Shown here: positions 1 through 11,646 of the stretch, one piece after another
How positions within the stretch are numbered: position 1 is the stretch's first letter
Layout: each line of letters starts with the position of its first letter
NCBI RefSeq assembly: GCF_027579695.1
Contig: NC_083596.1
Coordinates: 14,685,798 to 14,749,797 of the forward strand
Source: Neoarius graeffei
Taxonomy: Eukaryota > Chordata > Actinopteri > Siluriformes > Ariidae
Direction of reading: 5' to 3'
DNA length: 64,000 bases
The notes under the pieces: model-generated
Seen by the model: the letters and a program-made list of their open reading frames with translations, nothing else
What the model was told of the DNA's origin: nothing
The model's database searches: none
Position numbers and translations under genes: made by a program

Positions 1-581
1 AGGAATGGCTCACCTGCTTGTCTTTCGTGACCTCACTGATGAACTGCAATTGCCACTGACAGTTGACGGACATGGCCAAGTACCTGATGAAGATGACAAT
101 GATTCCCAGTCAGAGACTGAACCAGCATTGGTAACAGCAGTAACGAGTAAGACAGCACTAACACCAGTGGTTGCTAATCAGGTAATTGGTTTGGTAAAAT
201 TAACTGATGTTACAACATTACTGCCTTGTAGAGAATTCAAAATACACAGTGGACAGATTTCTGACTCAGGTTCTGATGTTAGCTACAGCTCATTGTGTAA
301 ACAGATTGATGAGGAGCTTTTCACAGAGGCAGAGGTGAGTCGTACTGTCCTTAAGATAATCAAGCCTGGTACTTTCAGAGATATGCTGATGACCAAAAAT
401 GGGTTAACTGTAGCTGAGCTCAAGCATTTCCTCAGAGCACACTTACGAGATAAGAGTAGTGCAGAGCTATTTCAGGAGCTTAGCAATACAAAACAAAAGG
501 ACAGAGAAAGTCCACAACAGTTCATGTACCAGTTAATGGGGCTAAAACAGAGTACTGTTTGCTTCCCAACAAGGCAGCTCA

Positions 582-1687
582 CACTGTAAAAAAAAAAAAA
601 AATTAGTCAAGCCAACTTAAAAATGTAACGCAACCTGCTGCCAAAGGATTTTGAGTAAACTCAACTCCGGGCCAAATAGTTGTGCTGACTTGCTCTTTTA
701 AGTCGACACAGATGAGTATTTTATGTTGACCTTACTTTATTTAGCAAGTTCAGTGCATTCAAATTGTGATGTTGAAATAAATTGAAATAATCATTCCAAC
801 TAACTTGGAAAAGCAAGTTGGCACAAAAAACATTGTTATCCTAAATTATTCTTTTTTAAAGATTTTTTGGGGGCTTTTTCCACCTTTATTGGCTAGGGCA
901 GTGTAGAGACAGGAAATGAGCAGGAGAGAGACGGGGAGGGATTGGGAAATGACCAGGTTGGAATCAAACCTGGGTCCCTGGATTTATGGTATGGCACCTT
1001 ATCCACCTGAGCCACGACGCCCTATATTATTCTTTTAAGTTCACATAGAAGAGTATTTTATGTTGACTTGACTTTAGAAGTTCAGTCCAACAAATTGTTT
1101 AGTTGAAATAAATTGAAATAATAATGCCAATTAACTTAGAAGAGCAAGTTGGCACATCATGGTTCTAAGTTGAGTTTACTCAAAATCCTTTGGCAGCAGG
1201 TTGCGTTACATTTTTAAGTTGGCTTGACTGTTTGTTTGTTTTTTACAATGATTTAGTGTGCATTACATTTTTTAGTTAACACAAACCTCTCAACACTTAA
1301 GTTCTACTTCACTTTGCCTATTATTACACAAACAGAAACAAATACCGACATACAAGGAGGGAATTCCCTGGCCTCTGTTGAGGAAAGCTTAGTCTAGACT
1401 CCTATACAACGTCTCATGTCAGTTTCCACGGACTTCTCACTCCACCCGACCGTTGAAACTTTTGAACTTGTGAAGTGCGCATGCACAGTGGCATCGGTTA
1501 AGGGGCGTCAATCAGCACTTGAATATATAAGTTCACTTAATTTTCCAATTCCTATGAACTTGTGGCGAAGGAACGGCGTCTCAACTATGTTTTTTTAGTT
1601 ACTTGAACAATTAGAAGGGAAATTTGTTCATTCAACTTAGAATCCTTTTTTCACTCAACAATTTTGCAAGTTACATTTTTTACAGTG
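582..1687. mobile_element. Non-autonomous CACTA/EnSpm-like element
   Basis: Terminal inverted repeats CACTGTAAAAAA (582) and TTTTTTACAGTG (ends 1687) bound the block that interrupts the Gag reading frame. The dinucleotide CA is found on both sides (580-581 and 1688-1689). CACTG ends with a 2-bp duplication fit the CACTA/EnSpm superfamily as known in fish; this assignment is inference. Inside lies a perfect 61-bp inverted repeat (605-665 against 1169-1229), and two diverged direct copies of about 150 bp starting near 690 and 1036. No transposase is encoded. Confidence 0.65.
856..1020 (-). mobile_element. tRNA-derived SINE
   Basis: Read on the minus strand this begins with TGGCTCAGGTGGATAAGGTG (A-box-like) followed by GGTTTGATTCC (B-box), the internal RNA polymerase III promoter of tRNA-derived SINEs, and ends in a tail with AATAAAGG and a T/A-rich run. 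A 16-bp near-perfect duplication flanks it (840-855 and 1021-1036, one mismatch), as expected for LINE-driven insertion. It sits inside the CACTA-like element. Confidence 0.75.
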
Positions 1688-3553
1688 CAGAGTTTCAGTA
1701 TGATAGCAAACTTGTCCATGGAGTTTTTCTTCACTCACTGTATCAGGGGTTAAGTGAGAAATATGCATATTTGAGGCGAGACCTTAAACCTCTCATTATC
1801 AACCCAAGTGTAGACTAACTGATGATTTTATCTTAGAGATAATGACAAAATCAGTTAGGGAAGAGGTTGAGAGACAGGCATGCCTAGCTCAGACACACAA
1901 AACAAAACCAGTCACAGTCAATGCCACGCAACAAGGGGAGAAACGGCATGCAGACCAGCCTCCTGCTGAAGTTCAAGCCAGTGTTCTTCAAACTCAAGCT
2001 GAAGTCCAGGCAAACCACACAGCTATACATGAACTGACAGCACATGTTTTAGCCTTAGCAAAAACTACTGAGAAGGCTCTTACCCCTATGGTCAATACTG
2101 CAGAGTCACTACAAGCCAACTCAGTAAGTACCGTGCAACCATCCAAATCTGCCACAAGGGGAAGATGCAAGTCATGTGTAGACTGAGGGACTGCAAGCTG
2201 CAACCACTGTTTCAAGTGTGGCTGGGAAGGCAGTGGCGGCTGCTGGTTTTTAAAACAGGGGAAGCCCATTTTACGCATTCATCGTAAAACCTGTAGGCCG
2301 GATATCAAAGCATAGAAAGGTGTGCCCCATTAGCATAGTGAACTAGACAACCCTACCTAGTGGCAGGAAGTATTTTTGCTTGTACATTTCATGCTATAGT
2401 CTGGCTTGCCAGGCTAGTGCCTCATATCCTTAATCAAAAATATCAAACATCCAAAAATCACTGGCTATTCAACGAAGAGCCTTGAACATCATACCCTGAT
2501 ATGCAACACAGAGTCTTTAACACAACACCCAGCTGTGCAACACATCCTTGAACATCTTCTGCAACACAGTCTGGAAATTCATAACCAGGTAGGCTACGCA
2601 ACACACAGAACCTTGAATATTATACCCAGGTATAACCTATAACACAGAGCCCACCATTCTCTTAACATTACTGAACAATATACACACTTCAGATTCATGA
2701 ACATTATATGATGCACACTATTTATACACAAATTCTGCCCTCCGCTCCTTTTCCAGAAAATGGTCTGTGACCCTGTCATACTAGCTGGTTTTGCTTTCCA
2801 GAGACTTCACCAATTTCTGTTAGCAGCTAGCACTGCAGATCCCAATAAGGCTCAAGCTAGCCTACAACCAGATTGAACTACAAATGAAATAAACGAGTGA
2901 ATTCACGAATGATCAAACTGATAGAATGGATGAAAGTTAACGGAGCACAACGAGTAATATTTACATTTATTTACAGAGTAATGTACAGAGACATCAATGA
3001 GAAGAAACGTTTATATGAAAAGAAATTCGGACAGCACTTTGGCACACGACTACACTTTCTCGACATCCGCTAGGGACTGACTGATCATACTTCCGTGTTC
3101 CTCGCCGACAGAGCCCGCCCTCCTCATGTCTTTCAAACACTACCTCCAATAATCCTTCATCAGCCCGGCTTCTTGTCCCTCCCACTGTCTCGTTTAGTCC
3201 CAGAGAAGCCCGGCTTCCCTGGAAGTGACGATTTTGTCGATTTTAACCAATAACAACTAGCCGAAATTGGCTATTCAGAGCCCTCTCATAGACTGCAACG
3301 GAAACCCGGCTGCCAGCCATAGAGCCCATTGAAATAAGAAAGGTTACAGTGTGTTGCCAGATTGGGAGGTTTTAAGTGCATTTTGGCGGGCTTTGAACAT
3401 ATTTTGGCTGGAGAACGTCAGCAGTATCTGGCAATGCTGGTTACAGCCTGGCAGCAAAGGTGATTCTCGTAGCGAACTGCAAGTTCGTCAGACATCACTC
3501 AAATAAGTTACAGGATAGTTATGAATATAAATACAATCTTGGGCATATATTAT

Positions 3554-3737
3554 TGTGGCAGTGGGGGCGTGGTCAAGCGCCGGTCTGTGACAGGAGGGCG
3601 GAGTCAGGGAAGGTGAGTGGCAGAATCGCTACACCTGATGGCAATTAACCTGTGTTTGTGTGTCTTCCCAGTAACCGCGCCCTATTTAAGGAGGCAGAGG
3701 GAGAGCTTCCCCGGACGAGACTGCAGTGTGTGTGTGG
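3554..3737 (+). repeat. Inverted partial LTR (U3 end) of Gmr1-like copy A
   Basis: This plus-strand LTR start (TGTGGCAGTGGGGG) is a near-exact inverted copy of the outer part of the LTR at 6236-6539. The match ends in a (TG)n stretch near 3737, where it meets minus-strand integrase sequence through a few bases of shared GTGTGGAG-like sequence. Confidence 0.8.
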
Positions 3738-5655
3738 AGTTTTGCGCGCAGGTCCATAACGTACTGGATTTCATTTTTACTTTGTGAAGGTCCCTCCTCC
3801 CAATTTTCCCGCAGCACATCTAGGATGCCGCGAGGCTTACGCCCGTATAATAATTCGAACGGGAAGAACCCTGTGGAGGCTTGGGGGACCTCTCGCACTG
3901 AGAACAGCAAGGGTTCGAGCCACTTATCCCAATTACGTGCGTCCTCACTCACAAATTTTTTAATAATATTTTTGAGGGTGCGGTTGAACCGTTCTACTAA
4001 ACCGTCCATTTGTGGGTGATACACACTGGTGCGGATCGGCTTAATCCACAACAACCCATACAGTTCGTTCAGTGTACGTGACATAAACGAGGTGCCTTGA
4101 TCAGTCAGAATCTCTTTCGGGATTCCAACTCGGGAGATGACGCGGAAGAGTGCCTCTGCAATACTGCATGCTGAGATATTGCGCAGAGGCACTGCTTCTG
4201 GGTATCGCGTTGCATAGTCCACCAGAACTAATATAAAGCGGTACCCTCGTGCTGACCGATCTAATGGCCCGACGAGATCCATCCCAATTCTCTCAAATGG
4301 GGTCTCGATTAACGGTAGAGGGCACAAAGGCGCTTTTGGAATGGCCGCTGGATTTACTAACTGGCATTCGCGGCATGCCGTACACCACCTACGGACATCA
4401 CCGCGAATTCCCGGCCAATAGAATCGGGCCATTATTCGGGCTAGTGTTTTATCCTGCCCCAAGTGTCCAGCCATGGGATTAAAGTGAGCCACCTGGAATA
4501 CCAATTCCCGGCGGCTCTTCGGAATTAAAAGCTGCGTGACTCGCTCTTTAGTTTGAGTGTCCTGTGTCACTCGGTATAATCTATCCTTCATAATCGCGAA
4601 GTAGGGGAAGGACGGGGTGGCGTTCGGCTGGAGCGTTTGACCATCGATTACTCTCACTTGGTCAAACACATGCCGCAGAGTCTCGTCTCGCGACTGCTCT
4701 AATGGGAAATCCGCGAGGGATTCCCCAATAGAGAGAGGAGGAGCCGGTGGCTCCTCACTCTGACGCGGAGATGAAGTAGACGGCTCTGTGACAGCTGCTC
4801 CCGCCAAAGCGACACCGGGACCTCCCCCTGTCAAATGGCAGGACCCACTCTCTACTAGGCGCATCATTAAACCCCGAAATCCTGGCCAATCAGTCCCCAA
4901 AATTAAAGAGTGGGTAAGGCGAGGATTAACCGCCGCCTTCACTATAAATTTTTCCCCTCGAAAATAATGTGGACTGACACCAAAGGGTAGCGGTGAACAT
5001 CCCCGTGCACACACAACACCTTCACCCCTTGTGCTCCCCCCAATGCCTCGTTTTGAACCAGGCTTTGGCGAATTGAGGTCTGATTACAACCAGAATCCAC
5101 GAACGCCTGATATGTGGCCCCTTGGATACTCACCGGTATGCCATATGCTCCGGCCCGATCGAGGGCGGCCTCTGGCGCGTCGGGGATCCGAACCACCACG
5201 CCCACTTCCATTGCTGTGCACTGCTGTTGAATGTGGCCCGGCTCCCCGCAGCGCCAGCAAACCGGCGCAGGCTTTCCCTCTGCCCCGGTGATCTGGGGCT
5301 CACTCACCTGAGGTGGGGGAGAGACAGACACAGAAGGGAGAAACGGGAGGGCACCACGGGTGCGGCGGGCCGGCTGGGGTGGTGCCAGCCCCCGCCTCCA
5401 CGGTGGGGGAATGGGGCAAGGATGGGACACAGGAGGAGGGGGAGAGAGAGAGAGAGAGAGAAGAGGAGAGAAGAGAAGCTGCCATCTGCTGTCCTGCCGC
5501 CGGGACAGCCGCCAGATGATCCTCCTCCAGCTCGACTGCCTGATCCAGCGACGCCGGGCAGTGGCACTGGACCCACTCCGCGGTTCCGGCTGGTAAGCGG
5601 GCGATGAACTGTTCCAGTACCACCTGGTTGACGATTCCCTCGGCGTCGTGATCAT
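3738..5655 (-). pseudogene. Pol fragment (zinc knuckle, protease, integrase) of Gmr1-like copy A
   Basis: The first frame (to 4942) holds the CCHC knuckle CWRCGEPGHIQQQC and the protease site VDSGCNQTS. A one-base loss near 4970 shifts into the second frame (5014 to 3738). This holds the integrase: zinc-binding His/His and CTACREC, then the catalytic aspartates in MDLVGP and LTDQGT and the glutamate in LVERFNR. The sequence stops in the integrase C-terminus at AKLHT, where the inverted LTR begins. No reverse transcriptase remains. In the intact family that domain lies downstream of integrase, which explains why it was lost. Confidence 0.8.
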
Positions 5656-6190
5656 TGGCCCTCAACCACCGCCAGCAGGCGTCCCGGAGCTGCTGGCCGA
5701 ACGCGAACGGCCGGCCAACTTCCTCCAATCTCAGCGCGCGGAAGCGCTGGCACTGTTGTTCCGGTGTGCGCCCCACGCGCTGGAGGACGGCCCGGCGGAG
5801 GTTCGCGTAGGCCAGCCAGCGGTCGGCGGGGAGCTGTAGCACGGCCAGCTGTGCCTCTCCCGTTAGCAGGGGGAGGAGGCGCGCCACGCGCCGCTCCATC
5901 GGCCACCCCGAGGCTTCGGTGACCTGTTCGAACAACGTGAGGAACGCCTCGGGGTCGTCCTGCGGGCCCATCTTGGTGACAGTGAGGGGAGACGGGCCCG
6001 CAGCCGGAGCGCTGGTGGACCCCGCCGACGCGAGGAGATGCCGGAACGCCTCGCGATCTTCCTGCTGGGCCAGCACCAGGGCTTCGAAGCGCCGCTCTTG
6101 TTCCTTTTGGAGTGTGACGAGCGCCTGGTGCTGGCTTTGCTGAGCCGTGGCGAGGGCGTGGACCAGGTCGGCGAACGGGGAGGATTCCAT
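5300..6190 (-). pseudogene. Gag of Gmr1-like copy A
   Basis: The likely start is ATG at 6190 (MESSPFADLVHALATAQQSQ), 45 bases after the LTR. A coiled-coil-like Gln/Glu-rich segment follows, then a capsid-like helical domain (LFEQVTEASGW, FGQQLRDACWRWLR). The frame runs through a (TC)n-coded Ser/Leu tract and ends at TSGE-stop, before the zinc knuckle, which lies in another frame. The capsid part is uninterrupted. Reaching the knuckle would need a +1 shift at the (TC)n tract, through either programmed frameshifting or a slipped microsatellite. Confidence 0.7.
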
Positions 6191-6235
6191 GGGGCTGCTG
6201 AGTTGGTGCTCCACTGTCCCGGGTTTCAGCACCAC

Positions 6236-6539
6236 TGTGGTAAGTCCCCTATGGGTGGGTGGAGCACAGAGGACTGCAGGACAGAGATCAGGATTCAATT
6301 CAGGCTTTATTGCCACACTTTTCAGTAGACAATTTCAAACAGGAGACAGAGACAAACACACACACACTGCAGTCTCGTCCGGGGAAGCTCTCCCTCTGCC
6401 TCCTTAAATAGGGCGCAGTTACTGGGAAGACACACAAACACAGGTTAATTGCCGTCAGGTGTCGCGATTCTGCCACTCACCTTCCCTGACTCCGCCCTCC
6501 TGTCACAGACCGGTGCTTGACCATGCCCCCACTGCCACA
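6236..6539 (-). repeat. 5' LTR of Gmr1-like copy A
   Basis: A 304-bp LTR, TGTGGCAG...ACCACA on the minus strand. It holds a TATTTAAG promoter-like box and an AATAAA polyadenylation signal. The next bases, GTGGTGCTGAAACCCGGG, occupy the primer-binding position; the priming tRNA is not identified. Confidence 0.8.
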
Positions 6540-6719
6540 ATTATGTTATGCAAGTTATTGTTTTAATGAGAATTCAACGTCATAGATGGCGCAGTTTGGG
6601 GAGAGAATTTTAGGGGAAGCTCGGCTTCCCTTGTTGTCTCTGAGAAATCGCCCCTGCAGGAAGGGCACCAAGCTGTCAGCTGCCTGTCAAAGACTAAGCC
6701 TGCGGGAAACTGTGACTAA

Positions 6720-8370
6720 GCAGTTACTAAAGACCAATTTCATTGTGCTATACTTGTTACACTTGTGATATTAAACAGGTTGTTAGATGGCGCATTATGC
6801 TGTGTGGTATAGAATATCACACACTGACAGAGGAAGAATAAATTCTCCTGTAATGAAGTTAACACCAGCTGAATGTGTGTCTCTTCTATTCTGTATCACA
6901 GGTTGGTAAATATCCCTTAAAAATAGTGCACATGCTAGATTTTAAGAGTGGAACATGCACCTTATGAGGTCGTTTGTACATGTTGGTCAATGAAACATTT
7001 TGTTAGAAAATCTGTAAATCATGATAAAGGGGCTATATGCTAACTTGCTAATGCTAGTAGATTTGTAGAGTATGGGTTAGTGTGTATGAGGAAATTTAAC
7101 TCAAAACTACAGAGAATTCATTAAATGCACTTAATTCATTAGCCGTACAGCAGGTTTGTCACTGGCCCAGATACCCCTAGGCCTGAGGCCGGCAACATTA
7201 ACCCTCTTTGCCGTCATCATTAGGTGTTTCTTCTGTAGCATTTCAGGATCGATTAACAAGATATCACTCCACTATTTATTTCATAGCAGAGCTCCATACT
7301 CAAGAGAATATGGTAATACATCGACCTGATTTTTGATGGCTTTGGCAACTGTACAACATTTGTATGATGTATGTGTACCACCACATGGAACTCAATTGTA
7401 AGTGCAAGGCAACATATCTCAAACACTTGACCATCGAACAACAAAATTTGTATCTTTATTTACATAAAGATAGATGGGTTTTTATCCAGCACTTATGTTT
7501 AATTTGCTTTTTAAAAAAATAATGTGGGATTATTTACTAACACTGTAGCAGCCTGTAGCATTAAGAACAACAGCAGAGAGTCTCTGATGGGTTCATATGT
7601 TTTATTCCTCTTGAACACGAGTATAGCATCGAACATGGGACATCAAGCCCCGTACACCGTGAAAACTAAAAAAACTATTAATGTAGCATGGTTGTAAACA
7701 AATGCACAATTTTGCAGGGTAATACTTACAGACTATGCTCTGAACATTACACACCTTGTTCCGCTCAACCAAGGACCAACCAAACCTCTACAAGTTAGCC
7801 AAACGTGCCCCATTAGCATCTGCGCTCAAAGTCTTGTACTAAACCACAGTTCAACCAATGCACTGAACACAAACAAAAACCCCTCAATAAACACCGCACA
7901 CAAACTTTACATTGTGTATGAATGACATATCAGGACAACAGACAGCAAAGCTTTATAACATACTGTGCTAAACTTCTGACGGAGGCACATGGTGAATATA
8001 AACACAGAAGCGAGCGTCTGTAGAATAACATATCCACCTTCTTGGGCTGACAGCTCTGCCCGGAACATGAATGAGTGACAGCTTTAGCTGCTACTTACAC
8101 ACACATTTTACATTCATTGGGAGCACTGCTTTTAGATAGTGTCTAAATATATATACTTTAGGCTGCCTAAGTTAAAATAGAAGTTAAAAAAAAATACTCA
8201 CAAACAAGATGGCAGTTCAGTGCTGCTTTGGCTCAGAGTTTGTGGACCCAGCTCCACACTAAATAGTTGTAAGCCTCTAAATTCTTGTACGACTTCATCT
8301 GGCTAGTCATGTAGTAGGACGTCTGGAGTATGAGGTTATTTGTAATGTTGATCACCACCTCACTGAGCAA
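6720..8370. other. Non-coding stretch, no gene seen
   Basis: AT-rich sequence with short chance frames only. A 120-bp block at 6781-6900 starts TG, ends CA and holds AATAAA, so it might be an old LTR, but no partner is present. Nothing else is recognised. Confidence 0.5.
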
Positions 8371-8740
8371 ATCCATCCATCCATTATCTGTAACCGCTTA
8401 TCCTGTCCTACAGGGTCGCAGGCAAGCTGGAGCCTATCCCAGCTGACTATAGGAGAGAGGCGGCGTACACCCTGGACAAGTTGCCAGGTTATCGCAGAGC
8501 TGACACATAGAGACAAACAACCATTCACACTCATATTCACACCTACAGTCAATTTAGAGTCACCAGTTAACCTAACCTGCATGTCTTTGGGGGAAACCGG
8601 AGCACCCGGAGGAAACCCACGCGGACATGGGGAGAACATGCAAACTCTGCACAGAAAGGCCCTCGCTGGCCACGGAGTTCGAACCCAGGACCTTCTTGCT
8701 GTGAGGCGACAGTGCTAACCACGACACCACTGTGCCGCCC
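8371..8740 (-). mobile_element. V-SINE-type repeat
   Basis: Read on the minus strand it has a tRNA-like head (GTGGTTAGCACTGTCGCC, B-box GGTTCGAACTCC) and the conserved V-SINE core (GTGGGTTTCCTCCGGGTGCT). The 3' part ends in (GGAT)n instead of the (GATGA)n found in most copies here, so it is a separate subfamily, like the copy at 53338-53691. Confidence 0.8.
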
Positions 8741-8955
8741 TGGAAAAAAAAATCACTTTTCTGTATTTTGTACGGATCACACCTAATATGTGTTTCAATT
8801 TTTTGACAATACCTGCTGCATGCAAGTTCATCCAAACCTTTAATGTACTCACTTTTTATGCCGTATATAAATTCTTCACTTTCTGCCTTCCGTCTGAATT
8901 TCATCTGTTATAATAATCACAATTTCAAACAAGTTATACTGTGCAGTATTTCCAC

Positions 8956-8996
<41 letters not shown>

Positions 8997-9143
8997 TCTA
9001 AAGGACTTTACCAGGATAGTAATTGGCCTTAATATTGAAGCCACAGATCAGTTAATATCTGTCCACAGGCCACATTTGACTCTGAGGCCTGACTTTGAAC
9101 ACTGCTGATTTATAGATTCAATCGCCGGTATCTCCAGTACTTA
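8741..9143. other. Non-coding stretch with (TTA)n
   Basis: Host-type sequence without a recognisable gene. It includes a (TTA)n microsatellite at about 8956-8995. Confidence 0.5.
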
Positions 9144-10424
9144 CAGTCATGTGAAAAAGAAAGTACACCCTCTTTCAAGTCTAGGTTTTAAATGTCAGGA
9201 CATAATAAAAAAATCATCTGGTCCCTACCAAGTCTTAAAATTAGGCAAATACAACCTCAGATGACCAATAACACATGACATATTCACCTTGTCATTATTT
9301 ATTTAACACAAAGTAAGCCAAAAATGCAGTAGCAGTGTGTGAAAAATTAAGTACACACTTACTGCTTCCATAGAAATTATGAAGGCAATTAGCAGCCAGG
9401 TGCTGCTGATCGAATGCATACTTGCCAACCCTCCTGATTTCGGTGGGAGGCTCCCGATTTTAGCCTCCATCTCCTGCCTCCCGATCGTATTTGTTAAAAA
9501 CTGGATAATCTCCCAGTTTGGGGAAATCCCTACTGCCAAGTTAAAAATACTCCCAATTATGTCCAATCAGAATCGTATGAGAAACACTGCTGGCGTCAAC
9601 TGATTGGTTAAAAATCAACGAACAGAATGACAGTCACTTCTGTAATGTAGGATTCACCCAGGCTGTCCGACGTTTTTTACAAGCAGTCATTCATCATGGC
9701 CACTAAACCCAATACCAAACGGCAAAAATATGAATGCAAATACCAGGTTGCATGGGAGAATGAATTTCCGTGGATAAGCAAATGTTCAACCAGCCAGTTA
9801 CACATTTTAAGGTAAAGATACCTTAAATCAGAATATAATGGACATTTGAGTGTGAAATTAAACTCGTCTTCCATACCATTTCAGAAACAAACTATACAAC
9901 TTCTGAAGTGTTTAGTGAAATTTTGCATGACAGAGAATTTGTTTGGTGAGTGTATTTGAATAGTGTGATAGTGTCTGAGTGCTATTTTGAATTTATGTTT
10001 GAAAGTTTACAAGTGAATTATCTGGAAAGTGATTGATTTTGATCGAGTTTTGAGGTTTGAAGTGAAAGATTACTACTGAGTGTATTTTGGTAGGACTAAA
10101 ATTTTGCATTCGAGTGAATTTCTTTGTGGAATATATTTTGATGGTATGGTAGTATTTGTAGTGCCATTTTTAAATTTTGTTTGAAAACTTTCAAAGTTTG
10201 CAAATGAGCAAATTCCTTTGCTGCATTCCGATAGGATTTTGATAGTATTTCTCGTGCTTTTTAAATATTCTGTTGGAAAGTGTTTAGTGAGAGAGATGCG
10301 TTTTAGTAGTACTAAGACAGTACACCATTTATTTAATTGACTTGTTACTATTTTGGTTAAATCTTATATAAATTAAATAAATTTTTAATATGATATTATA
10401 GGGGGCGGCACGGTGGTGTAGTGG

Positions 10425-10734
10425 TGTGGCAGCGGGGGCGTGGTCAAGCGCCGGTCTGTGACAGGAGGGCGGAGTCAGGGAAGGTGAGTGGCAGAATCAC
10501 TACACCTGAGAGCAATTAACCTGTGTTTGTGTCTTCCCAGTGACCGCGCCCTACTTAAGGAGGGAGAGCGAGAGCAGAGGAGCTCTGGCTGAACCAGACG
10601 CTGAGTGTGTGTGTGTATCTGAAAAGTGAATACATAATTGTTAACCTGAAAAGTGTTGCAATAAAACGTGCGGTCAAACCTGATCTCTGTCCTGCCGTCC
10701 TCTGTGCTCCACCCACGAACGCTGAACCGTTACA
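10425..10734 (+). repeat. 5' LTR of Gmr1-like copy B
   Basis: 310 bp, TGTGGCAG...GTTACA. A CTACTTAAGG promoter-like box lies near 10550 and AATAAA at 10660-10665. The PBS-like GTGGTGCCGGAACCCGGG follows directly. Confidence 0.9.
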
Positions 10735-10780
10735 GTGGTGCCGGAACCCGGGACCTGGAGCACAGCAGCCTCACAGCCCC

Positions 10781-11646
10781 ATAGAGTCCTCCCCGTTCGC
10801 TGAACTGATCCACGCCCTCGCCACGGCCCAGCAAAGCCAGCACCAGGCGCTACTCACCCTCCGAAAGGAGCAAGAAGAGCGGTTCGAGGCCCTGGTGTTG
10901 GCCCAACAAGAAGATCGCCAGGCGTTCCAGCACCTCCTCGCGTCGGCGGGGCCCACCAGCGCTCCTACCGCGGGCCCGTCTCCCCTCACCGTCACCAAGA
11001 TGGGCCCGCAGGACGACCCCGAGGCGTTCATCACGCTCTTTGAGCAAGTCGCCGAAGCCTCGGGGTGGCCGATGGAGCAGCGCGCGGCGCGCCTCCTCCC
11101 CCTGCTCACGGGAGAAGCACAGCTGGCCGCGCTACAGCTCCCCGCCGACTGGCCTACGCGGACCTCTGCCGGGCCGTCCTCCAGCGCGTAGGGTGCACTC
11201 CAGAACAGCAGCGCCAGCGCTTCCGCGTGCTGCGCTTGGAGGAAGTCGGCCGGCCGTTCACGTTTGGCCAGCAGCTCCGGGATGCCTGCTGGCGGTGGCT
11301 GAGGGCCAACAACCGCGACGCCGAAGGAATCCTCGACCAGGTGGCGCTGGAACAGTTCGTCGCTCGCTTGCCAGCAGGAACTGCGGAGTGGGTCCGGTGC
11401 CACCGCCCGGCGTGGCTGGATCAAGCAGTCAAGCTGGCGGAGGACCATTTGGCGGCTGTCCCGGCGGCAGGACAGCAGATGGCATCTTCTCTTCTCTCCT
11501 CTTCTCTCTCCCCCCTCCTGTGTCCTGTCCTCGCCCCATTCCCCCTCCGCGGAGGCAGGGGCCGGCACCCCCCCAGCTGGCCCGCCGCACCCGCGGTGCC
11601 CTCCCATTTCTCCCTTCTGTGTCTGTCTCTCCCCCACCTCAGGTGA
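10781..11646 (+). pseudogene. Gag of Gmr1-like copy B
   Basis: The expected start codon is ATA (10781), where copies A and C have ATG before ESSPF. A 7-base loss near 11145, compared with copy A (LPADRWLAYA), shifts the frame. Capsid-like helices continue in the second frame (FGQQLRDACWRWLRANNRD) to a stop at 11644-11646. The zinc knuckle CWRCGEPCHLQQQC is in the third frame used by pol. This copy cannot make a normal Gag. Confidence 0.75.

Larger units (their letters stand above)
3554..6539 (-). mobile_element. Gmr1-like Ty3/Gypsy element copy A, rearranged
   Basis: The element carries gag, protease and integrase on the minus strand. It is flanked by a 5-bp duplication ATTAT (3549-3553 and 6540-6544). 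The right end is a normal minus-strand 5' LTR followed by a primer-binding-site-like GTGGTGCTGAAACCC. At the left end the integrase breaks off near 3738 and is joined to the first 184 bp of an LTR in the opposite direction, so reverse transcriptase, RNase H and the 3' LTR are absent. Both outer ends therefore show the same TGTGGCAG terminus, facing inward. Confidence 0.8.
2231..6656. mobile_element. Non-autonomous hAT-type element holding Gmr1-like copy A
   Basis: The left end CAGTGGCGGCTG and the right end, read inward as CAGGGGCGATTT, are imperfect hAT-type termini. The flanks TGGGAAGG (2223-2230) and CAGGAAGG (6657-6664) match at 6 of 8 bases, fitting the 8-bp target duplication of hAT elements. 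Removing the element restores the Gag zinc knuckle, which confirms the boundaries. Its own sequence (2231-3553 and 6540-6656) holds no transposase; about 3.0 kb of its length is the Gypsy insertion. Confidence 0.65.
5..6719 (+). pseudogene. LTR-retroelement Gag-like gene, split in three pieces
   Basis: Three coding blocks, 5-581, 1688-2230 and 6665-6719, read as one Gag-like protein once two inserted transposons are left out. The first block has a long acidic N-terminus and a capsid-like helical part (ELKHFLRAHLRDKSSAELF), the second continues with LVHGVFLHSLYQGL and a Gln/Thr-rich linker. The CCHC knuckle is cut in the middle: CFKCGWEG at 2230 continues with HQAVSC at 6665, giving C-x2-C-x4-H-x4-C. 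The frame then stops at TAA 6717-6719. A one-base loss near 551 and a small insertion near 1816 also break the frame, so it is dead. Similar Gag-like proteins are common in fish, but I cannot assign a clade and see no pol next to it. The 5' part runs off the window edge. Confidence 0.7.

Noticed and set aside
3623..3672. GGTGAGT and TTCCCAG in Gmr1-like LTRs, resembling an intron
   Set aside because: Both lie upstream of the TATA-like box, so they would not be in the main transcript; probably coincidence.
6781..6900. Possible 120-bp LTR (TG...CA with AATAAA)
   Set aside because: No second copy, no target duplication and no polypurine tract found; too weak to call.
8956..8995. Regular short repeats considered as a CRISPR array
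   Set aside because: They are simple microsatellites without spacers, and the genome is eukaryotic.
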